Source: Flavobacterium luteum
GTDB taxonomy: Bacteria; Bacteroidota; Bacteroidia; Flavobacteriales; Flavobacteriaceae
DNA: 64,000 nucleotides
Direction: 5' to 3'
NCBI RefSeq assembly: GCF_008806775.1
Contig: NZ_WAEM01000006.1
Span: forward strand, 124,001-188,000
A program made the position numbers and the translations under genes. Position 1 is the first letter of the stretch. Every line of letters starts with the position of its first letter. Below the pieces are notes generated by a model. That model did not search any database. It was given only the letters and a program-made list of their open reading frames with translations, and was not told where the DNA came from. Below, piece after piece: positions 33,571-42,519 of this stretch.

Positions 33571-34449
33571 ATGAATTTTTCAACAAAAATGCTTCGTGAT
33601 GATGCTCTAAAAGGCAAAGTAATAGTAGTAACAGGTGGCGGAAGCGGCTTGGGCAAAGCCATGACTCAATATTTTCTCGAATTGGGTGCCAAAGTAGCCA
33701 TTACTTCCCGTGATTTAGAAAAACTAAAAAACACGGCTATAGAACTAGAAACCCAAACTGGCGGAACGTGTCTAGCTGTTCAATGCGATGTCCGCCATTA
33801 TGATCAGGTGGAAAATATGCTACAAGAAGTGCTAAAGGCTTTCGGAAAAGTAGACGTTTTATTAAACAATGCTGCAGGCAATTTCATTTCGCCTACCGAA
33901 AGATTATCTGCCAATGCTTTTGATACTGTAATTGATATAGTTTTAAAAGGTTCTAAAAACTGTACGCTGGCTTTCGGAAAACACTGGATTGATAGCAAAC
34001 AAGCAACTTCTACAATCTTAAATATAGTAACAACGTATGCCTTTACAGGTTCAGCGTATGTTGTTCCGAGCGCTACTGCAAAAGCCGGAGTTCTAGCCAT
34101 GACGAGAAGTTTAGCGGTAGAATGGGCAAAATACGGCATTCGGTCTAATGCTATTGCACCAGGCCCATTTCCTACAAAAGGCGCTTGGGACAGATTGTTA
34201 CCAGGTGATTTGGCTAAAAAATTCGACACTTCAAAACGAGTTCCACTACAACGCAACGGAGAACATCAGGAATTAGCGAATTTGGCTGCTTATTTGGTTT
34301 CTGACTTTTCGGCGTATATCAACGGAGAAGTAGTAGTTATTGATGGTGGCGAATGGCTAAAAGGCGCTGGTCAGTTCAATCAACTAGATGCCATTCCTGA
34401 AGAAATGTGGGATATGCTGGAAGCAATGATTAAGGCGAAGAAGAAGTAG
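33571..34449 (+). CDS. SDR family oxidoreductase, 2,4-dienoyl-CoA reductase-like
   Basis: The 292-residue protein has the classical Rossmann motif VTGGGSGLGKAM (20-31), NNAAGNF and the late block AVEWAKYGIRSNAIAPGP. The usual YxxxK catalytic motif is not at its normal place; SATAKAG is there instead, as in the peroxisomal/bacterial 2,4-dienoyl-CoA reductase group (PTKGAWDRL supports this). The probable role is reduction of unsaturated fatty acyl-CoA in beta-oxidation with NADPH. It is a single gene. Confidence 0.85.
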   Translation: MNFSTKMLRDDALKGKVIVVTGGGSGLGKAMTQYFLELGAKVAITSRDLEKLKNTAIELETQTGGTCLAVQCDVRHYDQVENMLQEVLKAFGKVDVLLNNAAGNFISPTERLSANAFDTVIDIVLKGSKNCTLAFGKHWIDSKQATSTILNIVTTYAFTGSAYVVPSATAKAGVLAMTRSLAVEWAKYGIRSNAIAPGPFPTKGAWDRLLPGDLAKKFDTSKRVPLQRNGEHQELANLAAYLVSDFSAYINGEVVVIDGGEWLKGAGQFNQLDAIPEEMWDMLEAMIKAKKK

Positions 34450-34549
34450 TTATTCCTTGAGCGATAGCTTTTTAACTTTTGTTAACAAATAAGCCTTGAA
34501 AAAACCATAATAAATTGTATTTTTACCGCTTATAATTCGAAAAAAATAA

Positions 34550-35314
34550 ATGGGTAAAATCATTGCTATTGCCAATCAAAAAGGAGGTGTTGGAAAAACA
34601 ACCACTTCGGTAAATCTGGCGGCATCATTAGGCGTTTTAGAAAAAAAAGTGTTACTTATTGATGCAGACCCGCAAGCGAATGCGAGTTCAGGTCTTGGGA
34701 TTGACATTGAAAACATTGCTATTGGAACCTATCAAATAGTAGAACATAGTAATCGTCCTGAAGAAGCTATAATTAAATGTACCGCTCCAAATGTGGATAT
34801 CATTCCAGCCCATATCGATCTTGTTGCCATAGAAATTGAATTGGTTGACAAGGAAAATAGAGAGTATATGCTAAAGGAAGCATTGGCTAGCGTCAAAGAC
34901 AACTACGATTATATTTTGATTGATTGTGCTCCTTCTTTAGGCTTACTAACTTTGAATGCACTTACAGCAGCTGACTCCGTAATTATTCCTATTCAATGTG
35001 AATACTATGCGCTAGAAGGTTTAGGGAAATTATTGAATACCATAAAAAGTGTTCAAAAAATTCACAATCCTGATTTAGATATTGAAGGCTTGTTACTAAC
35101 CATGTTCGATTCTAGATTGCGATTGTCTAATCAGGTGGTAGAAGAAGTACAAAAGCACTTCAACGATATGGTTTTCAATACTATTATACAACGAAATGTA
35201 AAATTAAGTGAAGCACCAAGTTATGGCGAAAGCATTATAAATTATGATGCTACGAGCAAAGGAGCGACAAATTATTTGCACTTAGCCCAAGAAATTATTC
35301 AGAAAAACAGTTAA
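34550..35314 (+). CDS. parA: Chromosome partitioning ATPase ParA (Soj)
   Basis: The 254-residue protein is a deviant Walker ATPase: IANQKGGVGKTTTSVNLAA (6-24), DADPQANASSG (switch) and YDYILIDCAPSLGLLT. It is the chromosomal Soj type (short, no N-terminal HTH). With ParB it moves the origin region. parB follows by 8 bases. A promoter is likely in 34450-34549, but no clear -7 box is seen. Confidence 0.96.
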   Translation: MGKIIAIANQKGGVGKTTTSVNLAASLGVLEKKVLLIDADPQANASSGLGIDIENIAIGTYQIVEHSNRPEEAIIKCTAPNVDIIPAHIDLVAIEIELVDKENREYMLKEALASVKDNYDYILIDCAPSLGLLTLNALTAADSVIIPIQCEYYALEGLGKLLNTIKSVQKIHNPDLDIEGLLLTMFDSRLRLSNQVVEEVQKHFNDMVFNTIIQRNVKLSEAPSYGESIINYDATSKGATNYLHLAQEIIQKNS

Positions 35315-35322
35315 TAGGTTTT

Positions 35323-36222
35323 ATGACACAAGCAGTAAAAAAACAAGCGTTAGGCAGAGGGTTATCGGCATTATTGAAAGACCCAGACAATAATATACAG
35401 TCGGTTGACGATAAAAATGCTGATAAAGTGGTGGGCAATATAATTGAGCTTGATATTGATTCTATTGAAATAAATCCATTCCAACCCAGAAGTAATTTTA
35501 ATGAAGAATCGCTAAGAGAATTGGCTACTTCTATTCGAGAATTAGGGGTGATTCAACCAATAACTGTTAGAAAAACCGATTTCAATCAATACCAATTAAT
35601 TTCTGGAGAACGAAGATTGCGTGCTTCAAAATTATCAGGATTAACTACAATTCCTGCTTATATCAGAATTGCAAATGATAATGAATCGCTAATTATGGCT
35701 TTGGTTGAAAACATTCAACGTCATGATTTAGACCCCATAGAAATTGCTCTTTCTTATCAACGATTAATTGATGAAATTCAGCTAACTCAAGAACAGATGA
35801 GTGATCGTGTGGGCAAAAAACGGTCTACTATCGCTAATTATTTGCGTCTTTTAAAATTAGATCCTATTATTCAAACGGGCATTCGCGACGGATTCATTAC
35901 TATGGGTCATGGTCGTGCGATTATTAATATTGATGATTTAGATATTCAGACTGATATTTATCAAAAAATAGTAAGTGATAATCTATCTGTACGTGAAACG
36001 GAAGCCCTTGTAAAAACGTATCAAGAAAGTTTAAAACCAACTCCAGCAAAAATCGTAAAAGGAAATTCATTTGAAGTAGAAGAAAATGAAAAGAAAGCCA
36101 TTTCGACTTATTTTGGAACAAAAGTAGAGGTTAAAGTTGCTGGAAACGGCAAAGGGAAAATTACTATCCCTTTTCATTCAGAAGAAGATTTTAAAAGAAT
36201 TATTAAATTGATAAAAGGGTAG
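35323..36222 (+). CDS. parB: ParB/Spo0J chromosome partitioning protein
   Basis: The 299-residue protein has the conserved start KKQALGRGLSALLKD, the ParB/CTPase domain with NPFQPRSNF and SGERRLRASKL, the central HTH with MSDRVGKKRSTIANYLRLLKL, and a C-terminal dimerisation domain ending GKGKITIPFHSEEDFKRI. ParB loads on parS sites (consensus around CACGTG) and slides as a CTP-dependent clamp. I found no good parS site in the window. Its stop codon overlaps the GTG of the next gene by one base. Confidence 0.95.
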   Translation: MTQAVKKQALGRGLSALLKDPDNNIQSVDDKNADKVVGNIIELDIDSIEINPFQPRSNFNEESLRELATSIRELGVIQPITVRKTDFNQYQLISGERRLRASKLSGLTTIPAYIRIANDNESLIMALVENIQRHDLDPIEIALSYQRLIDEIQLTQEQMSDRVGKKRSTIANYLRLLKLDPIIQTGIRDGFITMGHGRAIINIDDLDIQTDIYQKIVSDNLSVRETEALVKTYQESLKPTPAKIVKGNSFEVEENEKKAISTYFGTKVEVKVAGNGKGKITIPFHSEEDFKRIIKLIKG

Positions 36223-36782
36223 TGTTTAAAAATACAATCATAATACTCCTCTTATTATTTGGTAGTTGCTTGGTTGATGCTCAAGTGCTCCCTAAAGCTA
36301 TTCTTCAATCTAAAGACACAGTAAAAAGCAAAGAAATCAATCCATTATCTCCTGCAAAGGCCGCTTTTTTCTCGGCTGTTTTACCTGGTTTGGGTCAAGC
36401 CTATAACAAAAAATATTGGAAAATTCCTCTGGTTTACGGTGCCATGGGGACAAGTTTATACTATTATTCCGTAAATAATAAAAAGTATCATGATTTTCGT
36501 GACGCTTACAAAAGTAGATTGGCTGGGTTTACGAACGACAAATACCAATATCTTGATGATTCCCGTTTAATTACGGCACAACGATTTTATCAACGCAATA
36601 GAGACATGTCCTTATTGTTAACCGCTGCATTTTATATTTTGAATATTGTAGATGCTAATATAGATGCACATTTACTGCAATTTAATGTAAATGACAATTT
36701 AACCTTGAATCCAAAAATAGAACAAAACGATATAAATTTTAGGACTACTTTTGGTCTTGCCTTAAATATGACATTCAAATGA
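36222..36782 (+). CDS. DUF5683 exported/membrane protein
   Basis: The 186-residue protein starts with GTG, which shares its first base with the parB stop. It has a signal peptide-like start ending in SCLVDAQ (about residue 21). The family block SPAKAAFFSAVLPGLGQAYNKKYWKIPLVYGAMG follows, and a second hydrophobic segment lies at about 123-141 (MSLLLTAAFYILNIVDANIDAHL). These two blocks are the DUF5683 hallmark. The function is unknown, but its place between parB and dapB is shared by many Bacteroidetes, as I recall. Confidence 0.83.
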   Translation: MFKNTIIILLLLFGSCLVDAQVLPKAILQSKDTVKSKEINPLSPAKAAFFSAVLPGLGQAYNKKYWKIPLVYGAMGTSLYYYSVNNKKYHDFRDAYKSRLAGFTNDKYQYLDDSRLITAQRFYQRNRDMSLLLTAAFYILNIVDANIDAHLLQFNVNDNLTLNPKIEQNDINFRTTFGLALNMTFK

Positions 36783-37483
36783 AAATAGCACTTTTGGGAT
36801 ACGGAAAAATGGGACAAACCATAGAACGAATTGCTCTAGAAAGAGGTCACGAAATTGTTCTGAAAAAAGACGAATTCAATACTTACGAAGGACTTTCAGC
36901 TGCTGATGTTGCTATAGATTTTAGTATTCCGAGTGTAGCTGTCGAAAACATATCGAGTTGTTTTTATGCTAATGTACCTGTAATTTCAGGAACAACTGGT
37001 TGGCTAGAACATTATGATGAAATGGTAGCACTATGCAAATCAAAAGACGGGGCATTTATATCGAGTTCTAACTTTAGTTTAGGAGTAAATCTATTTTTTG
37101 AGCTTAATGATTATTTGGCAAAAATGATGGCTAAATTTGATAGCTATAGAGTAGAGATGGAAGAAATTCATCATATTCAAAAGCTAGATGCTCCAAGCGG
37201 AACTGCAATTTCTTTAGCAAAAGGGGTAATTGCCAATAGTACTTATACCAATTGGACATTAAACGAGCCAAAATCAGATGAAATTCCTATAGATGCTCTT
37301 CGTATTGATGATGTTCCTGGAACGCATACTGTAAGCTATATTTCTGAGATTGATACTATAGATATTAAGCACACTGCACATAATCGTGACGGATTTGCCC
37401 TTGGCGCAGTAATCGCTGCCGAATGGATTATTGGCAAAAAAGGAATTTTTAACATGAAAGATGTTTTAAATTTAAAAAATTAA
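36779..37483 (+). CDS. dapB: 4-Hydroxy-tetrahydrodipicolinate reductase
   Basis: DapB reduces hydroxy-tetrahydrodipicolinate with NAD(P)H in lysine and diaminopimelate synthesis, the latter needed for peptidoglycan. The 234-residue protein has the nucleotide motif GYGKMGQTI (7-15), the catalytic block EIHHIQKLDAPSGTA with His-His and Lys, and GTHTVSYISEIDTIDIKHTAHNR. It is somewhat shorter than the E. coli enzyme (273), as usual for Bacteroidetes. It overlaps the DUF5683 gene by four bases. Confidence 0.95.
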   Translation: MKIALLGYGKMGQTIERIALERGHEIVLKKDEFNTYEGLSAADVAIDFSIPSVAVENISSCFYANVPVISGTTGWLEHYDEMVALCKSKDGAFISSSNFSLGVNLFFELNDYLAKMMAKFDSYRVEMEEIHHIQKLDAPSGTAISLAKGVIANSTYTNWTLNEPKSDEIPIDALRIDDVPGTHTVSYISEIDTIDIKHTAHNRDGFALGAVIAAEWIIGKKGIFNMKDVLNLKN

Positions 37484-37557
37484 GTAATTTGTTAATTTTG
37501 TTATAAAACAGTAACAAAACTGTAATAATCAATTCTAATTAAAAAAATAAAATAGTT

Positions 37558-39099
37558 ATGACACTAACTCAATGGTTCGTATTTTTTGTAATTGTACAAA
37601 TAGTTCACTTTGCAGGAACATGGAAATTATATGAAGCTGCTGGAAGAAAACGTTGGGAAGCATTAGTACCAATTTATAATGCTATTGTATTGATGAAAAT
37701 CATAAATAGACCTACTTGGTGGACTATTTTGTTATTTGTACCCGTTATCAATCTCATTATGTTTCCAGTGGTTTGGGTCGAAACTTTGAGAAGTTTTGGC
37801 AAAAACACGACTTTAGATACTGTTCTAGGAATTGCAACATTGGGCTTATATATTTATTATTTAAATTATACTCAAGAGCTTAATTATATTTCAGATAGAA
37901 GTTTAATACCCACAAACAAAACTGCTGACACTATTAGTTCATTATTATTTGCTATTGTAGTAGCAACAATTGTTCATACCTATGTAATGCAACCGTACAC
38001 AATTCCTACTTCATCATTAGAAAAATCGTTGTTAGTGGGTGATTTCTTATTTGTGAGTAAATTTCATTATGGAGCACGAACGCCAATGACAGCAGTTGCT
38101 TTACCAATGGTTCATGATACCATTCCGTTGTTACATAAAAAATCCTATTTAAGTTGGCCTCAGCTTCCTTATTTTAGATTTCCAGGCTTGCAAAAAATAG
38201 AGCGAAATGATATAGTAGTTTTCAACTGGCCTGTTGACACTGTTTATAAATTTTTTGATACCTCTAAAAGAAAAGCAGACAAACCTATTGACAAAAAATC
38301 GAACTACGTAAAAAGATGTCAAGGAATTGCAGGTGATACTTTACAAATAAAAGACGGGATAGTATATATTAATGGTAAACAACTCGTATTACCGCAACGA
38401 GCTAAGCCACAATATTCGTATACTGTAACAACCAACGGTTCAGGATTTGACCCAAACTATCTTTTAAGTGAATTGCAAATAACTGATGGTATTTATCAAA
38501 CTGCTCAAAATACGTTTCTTTTTTCTGCTTTAACAGAAGAAACAGCAGAGCGTTTAAAAAACAATCCAGGCGTAACATCTATTATTAGAAATATTTCTAA
38601 AGAAGGAGAACCAGCTGTTTTTCCGCAAATAAATAACAATTGGAATAAAGATAATTATGGACCCATTTACATACCTCAAGAAGGAAAAACAATTGCTTTA
38701 AATTCTGAAAACTTACCATTATACAAAAGAATCATTACAGAATATGAAGGAAATGATTTAAAAATAAATGGTAACGAAATTAGAATTAACGGTAAAGTAG
38801 CAACGAATTATACCTTTAAACAAAACTATTATTGGATGATGGGAGACAATCGTCACAATTCTGAAGACAGTCGTTACTGGGGATATGTGCCTCAAAATCA
38901 CATTGTTGGAAAACCAGTTTTTATTTGGATGAGTTTAGATTCTAACGGCAAAGGGCTTAATAAAGTAAGATGGGAACGCTTGTTTACTACTGTTGGTGGT
39001 GAAGGACAGCCGTATTCTTATTTTAAATTCTTTTTAATGGCTCTAGCTGCATATTTTGGAATTACATTTTTCATGAATAAGAAAAAGGAAAACAGTTAA
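37558..39099 (+). CDS. lepB: Signal peptidase I with N-terminal membrane extension
   Basis: The 513-residue protein is a Ser/Lys type I signal peptidase. N-terminal hydrophobic segments (about 5-20, 55-75, 88-103, 125-143) anchor it. The catalytic serine is probably S153 in IPTSSLEKSLL; the usual methionine after the serine is leucine. The catalytic lysine is K252 in YVKRCQGIAGDTL. Box E is MGDNRHNSEDSRYWG. A large insertion separates the serine and lysine boxes, and another lies before box E. A last membrane helix (FFLMALAAYFGITFF) lies near the C-terminus. It is 74 bases after dapB. Confidence 0.93.
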   Translation: MTLTQWFVFFVIVQIVHFAGTWKLYEAAGRKRWEALVPIYNAIVLMKIINRPTWWTILLFVPVINLIMFPVVWVETLRSFGKNTTLDTVLGIATLGLYIYYLNYTQELNYISDRSLIPTNKTADTISSLLFAIVVATIVHTYVMQPYTIPTSSLEKSLLVGDFLFVSKFHYGARTPMTAVALPMVHDTIPLLHKKSYLSWPQLPYFRFPGLQKIERNDIVVFNWPVDTVYKFFDTSKRKADKPIDKKSNYVKRCQGIAGDTLQIKDGIVYINGKQLVLPQRAKPQYSYTVTTNGSGFDPNYLLSELQITDGIYQTAQNTFLFSALTEETAERLKNNPGVTSIIRNISKEGEPAVFPQINNNWNKDNYGPIYIPQEGKTIALNSENLPLYKRIITEYEGNDLKINGNEIRINGKVATNYTFKQNYYWMMGDNRHNSEDSRYWGYVPQNHIVGKPVFIWMSLDSNGKGLNKVRWERLFTTVGGEGQPYSYFKFFLMALAAYFGITFFMNKKKENS

Positions 39100-39144
39100 A
39101 AAAGAAGTTTAAAGTGGTTATTAGAAAGCTTAAGCTAAAAATAC

Positions 39145-39756
39145 ATGAACATTCTTATCTATCCAAGTTACTTTCCAACAATTAGTCATTATGTAGCGAT
39201 GGCTCAAGCAGATAGTATTACTTTTGAAACTGAAGACAATTTTCAGAAACAAACCAATAGGAATAGAACCTATATTTACAGTCCTAACGGTATTCAACTA
39301 TTGAATATTCCTATTAAACATTCAAAAGAAAGACATCAAAAGACGAAAGAGGTGCGTTTAGAAACTGCTTTCGACTGGCAAAAACAGCACTTCAAATCCT
39401 TAGAAGCTGCCTATAGAACATCGCCTTTTTTTGAATATTTTGAAGATGAACTCACTCCTGTTTTCAACAAAAAACATACTTTTTTAGTGGATTTAAATTT
39501 TGAGACTATGGAAATAGTCTCAAAATGTTTGAGATTGAAATTAGAATTTAATAATACTAAAGAATACTTTCACGAAGTTCCAGATTATACTGATTTTAGA
39601 TTTTTAATAAACGGAAAGAAAGAAACTAAGATATTCGAAAACTACACTCAAGTTTTTGGAGAAAAACATGGTTTTATCAATAATCTGAGTATTTTAGATT
39701 TGATGTTTAATGAAGGTAAGTTTGCTTTAGATTATTTAAAAAATCAGAAGTTGTAA
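39145..39756 (+). CDS. WbqC-like protein
   Basis: The 203-residue protein carries the start of the WbqC family, IYPSYFPTISHYVAMAQADS, followed by QKQTNRNRTYIYSPNGIQLLNIPI and the late block NNLSILDLMFNEG. Some WbqC proteins occur in O-antigen clusters; no biochemical role is established. It lies 45 bases after lepB and ends just before the convergent EEP gene. In this group it follows lepB rather than sugar genes, so a link to protein export is possible but not shown. Confidence 0.85.
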   Translation: MNILIYPSYFPTISHYVAMAQADSITFETEDNFQKQTNRNRTYIYSPNGIQLLNIPIKHSKERHQKTKEVRLETAFDWQKQHFKSLEAAYRTSPFFEYFEDELTPVFNKKHTFLVDLNFETMEIVSKCLRLKLEFNNTKEYFHEVPDYTDFRFLINGKKETKIFENYTQVFGEKHGFINNLSILDLMFNEGKFALDYLKNQKL

Positions 39757-39758
39757 TT

Positions 39759-40805
39759 TCATTCCATAGACAATCGCGCCATTACTGGATAATGATCAGA
39801 GTTTTCGAATTTAGAGAAATTTTCAAAGCTTTTTACTTTAATAGTAGGATCTGTTAAAATATAATCAATTCGAACAGGGTAATATTTAAAATTATAGGTT
39901 TTCCCGAAACCAACACCAGATTCTTCGAAAGCATCATTCAGGTTACCTTTAACACTTCTATAAACATACGAAAAAGCACTGTTATTCAAATCGCCACAAA
40001 TAATAATTGGATAGCTACACTCTTTTTTATGATCTCTGATAATCTCGGCTTGCTGTTGTTGTTGCCTAAAAGCAATACTAATTCTATTGACTAATTTTTG
40101 CGATTTTTGTTTATTCATTTCATTAATATTCTCAGATATTTCGTTTACATCAGGTGAAATCTTAATTGACTGCAATTGCATATTATAAATTCGAATAATA
40201 TCTTTTCCTTTCTTTATGTCGGCAAAAATAGCATTGTTATTAGACTTTGGGAAAACTAAATTTCCTTGATTTAAAATTGGAAATCTTGAAAATATAGCAA
40301 GTCCAGTTCGTATTTTATCGCCTTGCATAAAAATGTAACGATGGGGATAAACCCTTAAATCAATATTAGCAGTTTCAGAATATTCTTGAATACATAATAT
40401 ATCCGGATCTTTATCGTTAAAGAAAGTTTTTATTTCTTGCTTTACATCTTTGTCGCTAATCCAATCAAACAAGTTAAACAGTCGCACATTATAACTCATT
40501 ACTACAAAATCATTTTCGTTTTCTGAAAATTCTTTCGTTGAAAACTTATAAAATTTATTGATAAATGTAATTCCTATTAGTAAAACCATTCCTGAGATAA
40601 ACATTCTCTTTCTAAATTGAATGAACCAATACAGAAAAAAAAGTCCATTTAATATTAAAAAGAAGGGTAAGACAAGAGTTAAAACCGATAAAAGAGGAAA
40701 TGTTTTTGGCGCCAAAAAAGGTAAAACGTATGCAACAAAAGTGATTACAGTTACTACTATATTTAGAAAAAACATTATTTTATTAAACCATGAAAGACGT
40801 TTCAT
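39759..40805 (-). CDS. Membrane-anchored endonuclease/exonuclease/phosphatase family protein
   Basis: The 348-residue protein has two or three N-terminal membrane helices (about 8-85) and an EEP hydrolase domain from about residue 100. It shows SYNVRLFNLF, the metal ligand in DILCIQEYSE, ICGDLNNSAFS and the C-terminal SDHYPVMARL. These are the four key motifs of the Mg-dependent DNase I-like fold. The substrate is unknown (nuclease, or phosphodiesterase acting on lipids). The catalytic domain probably faces the periplasm. It is preceded by the rhomboid genes on the same strand with a gap of 76 bases. Confidence 0.87.
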   Translation of the reverse strand: MKRLSWFNKIMFFLNIVVTVITFVAYVLPFLAPKTFPLLSVLTLVLPFFLILNGLFFLYWFIQFRKRMFISGMVLLIGITFINKFYKFSTKEFSENENDFVVMSYNVRLFNLFDWISDKDVKQEIKTFFNDKDPDILCIQEYSETANIDLRVYPHRYIFMQGDKIRTGLAIFSRFPILNQGNLVFPKSNNNAIFADIKKGKDIIRIYNMQLQSIKISPDVNEISENINEMNKQKSQKLVNRISIAFRQQQQQAEIIRDHKKECSYPIIICGDLNNSAFSYVYRSVKGNLNDAFEESGVGFGKTYNFKYYPVRIDYILTDPTIKVKSFENFSKFENSDHYPVMARLSME

Positions 40806-40881
40806 TCTATGTTCTGTTTTGGTTTTTGAAATATAATTTTTGATTTAGTATACAAACTTCAACAAAAAACTATAAATCCTG

Positions 40882-41751
40882 CTATTTCCCAGCTTTAAAA
40901 AGAAATTCTTTTTCTTCTTTAGTTAAACTATCATAACCCGATTGACTAATTTTATCTAAAATCTCATCAATTTGTTGTTGCGTTTTATCTTTAATTACAA
41001 TTTTAGGGACAGTTTTTTCATAACGAGGAGCATAGTTTCTGTGTACTTTCTTAAATGGAGTTGCTGTCTTTGGATTAGTCAAATTGGATAATTTATCTAA
41101 AACAAATGAGACTGTTTTACTCAAATCTGTCCCAGTAAGCAACAATTTAACATAAGCAAAACCAAAAAAAGCTCCAGCCAAATGAGCAATATGGCCACCT
41201 GTATTTTCAGCTAAAATTTGAATTAAATCGAGAACTAAAATGACAAATGCAAATTGCCAAAGTTTTACGTTACCTATTAAAAGCAATCTTAAATTCATAA
41301 AAGGCGAATAAGTAGCAGTTGCGATTAAAATTGCCATTATTGATCCAGATGCACCTACAAGAATGGAATTTTGCCCTAATCCAAAAATAAAATAACTGGC
41401 AACAAATACTATTCCAGCAAATATAGCACTAAGCACATATAAACCTAGAAACTGTTTTTGAGAAAAAAAGGTTAGAAAAATTCTTCCCGTAAAATTCAAA
41501 ACCATCATGTTAAAAAACAAATGAAAAAAACCGCCATGAAAAAAAGAATAGGTCAAAAAAGTCCATGGCCGAGTTAATGCAATCGAAGGATTGGAAGACA
41601 ATGAGATCCAACTAGGGAAATCAAATCCACCTGACTTAAATTGATAGAAAAAAAGAATCGAAACTAAAAAAGCACCAATATTCCAGTAGATGAGTTTTTG
41701 TTCAAAACCACCCATTTTATATTGCATTTTTAAATCGTCAAGAATATTCAT
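40882..41751 (-). CDS. Rhomboid family intramembrane serine protease 1 (with C-terminal tail)
   Basis: The 289-residue protein has six membrane helices. The catalytic serine is S136 in GASGSIMAIL, the histidine lies in GGHIAHLAGAFFGF (about 190), and HGGFFHLFFNMMVL provides the oxyanion/L1 loop region. After about residue 210 comes a soluble basic tail with KTQQQIDEILDKISQSGYDSLTKEEKEFLF, a motif known in Bacteroidetes rhomboids (DUF6576-like). It lies 18 bases after the second rhomboid gene and is probably co-transcribed with mutL. Confidence 0.9.
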   Translation of the reverse strand: MNILDDLKMQYKMGGFEQKLIYWNIGAFLVSILFFYQFKSGGFDFPSWISLSSNPSIALTRPWTFLTYSFFHGGFFHLFFNMMVLNFTGRIFLTFFSQKQFLGLYVLSAIFAGIVFVASYFIFGLGQNSILVGASGSIMAILIATATYSPFMNLRLLLIGNVKLWQFAFVILVLDLIQILAENTGGHIAHLAGAFFGFAYVKLLLTGTDLSKTVSFVLDKLSNLTNPKTATPFKKVHRNYAPRYEKTVPKIVIKDKTQQQIDEILDKISQSGYDSLTKEEKEFLFKAGK

Positions 41752-41769
41752 TTTTTTAATTTTAGGATA

Positions 41770-42519
41770 TTAATCCCAACGGTTTTTGTTAAACTGATTT
41801 TTCTTCCAATACCACATCATCAAAAAGCCTACTAATGCTCCACCTATATGTGCAAAATGTGCTATTCCGCTAGCTCCTCCAAAAATAGATTTTCCTGAAA
41901 CTCCTAAAAACAAATCGACTACTAACAATCCCGGAACAAAATATCTTGCTTTAATAGGAACAGGAATAAACAATAATGCTAATTCAGCATTAGGAAACAT
42001 AAATGCAAAAGCGACTAATAACCCATAAATTGCTCCAGAAGCCCCTACAGCTGGTGAAGCAAAAGAACCTGCAAATCTATCAATGCCAGAAGCTCCTAGA
42101 ACATCAGTCCATTGAGTATCAATTTTTCCTTCATTTAATAAAGTATAAATATCTGTTTTATTAAATCCAGCTTGTAACAGTGTATTCAATCCGTCATGAA
42201 AAAGAAAATAATTCACTCCAGTGTGCAACAAAGCAGCTCCTAATCCGCAAGATATATAGAAAAATAAAAACTTTTTTCCTCCCCAAAAATGCTCTAAAGC
42301 TGACCCAAAAGAATACAAAGCAAACATATTAAAAGCAATATGTGCAATTCCTCCGTGCATAAACATGTGAGTAAGTGGTTGCCAGCCTTGAAACTTATCA
42401 TTCTCAAAAAAGAATAATGATAAATAATTATACGTTTCATCACCTACGATTTGGCTGCCTATGAAAAATATAATATTAATTATCAGTAACTGCTTTACTG
42501 TTGGTGTGATGTTCATCAT
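41770..42519 (-). CDS. Rhomboid family intramembrane serine protease 2
   Basis: The 249-residue protein has the catalytic serine S161 in GASGAIYGLL, the histidine in FAHIGGALVGFLMM (about 228) and the loop MHGGIAHIAFNMFALYSFG. An insertion of about 45 residues (about 105-150, LFHDGLNTLLQAGFNKTDIY) separates helix 3 from the serine helix. It overlaps the mutL stop by four bases and is followed by a second rhomboid gene, so two different intramembrane proteases are made from one transcript. Confidence 0.9.
   Translation of the reverse strand: MMNITPTVKQLLIINIIFFIGSQIVGDETYNYLSLFFFENDKFQGWQPLTHMFMHGGIAHIAFNMFALYSFGSALEHFWGGKKFLFFYISCGLGAALLHTGVNYFLFHDGLNTLLQAGFNKTDIYTLLNEGKIDTQWTDVLGASGIDRFAGSFASPAVGASGAIYGLLVAFAFMFPNAELALLFIPVPIKARYFVPGLLVVDLFLGVSGKSIFGGASGIAHFAHIGGALVGFLMMWYWKKNQFNKNRWD

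Noticed and set aside
33804-34256. Antisense frame of 150 codons inside the SDR gene
   Set aside because: The sense frame has all SDR motifs; the antisense product has no domain.
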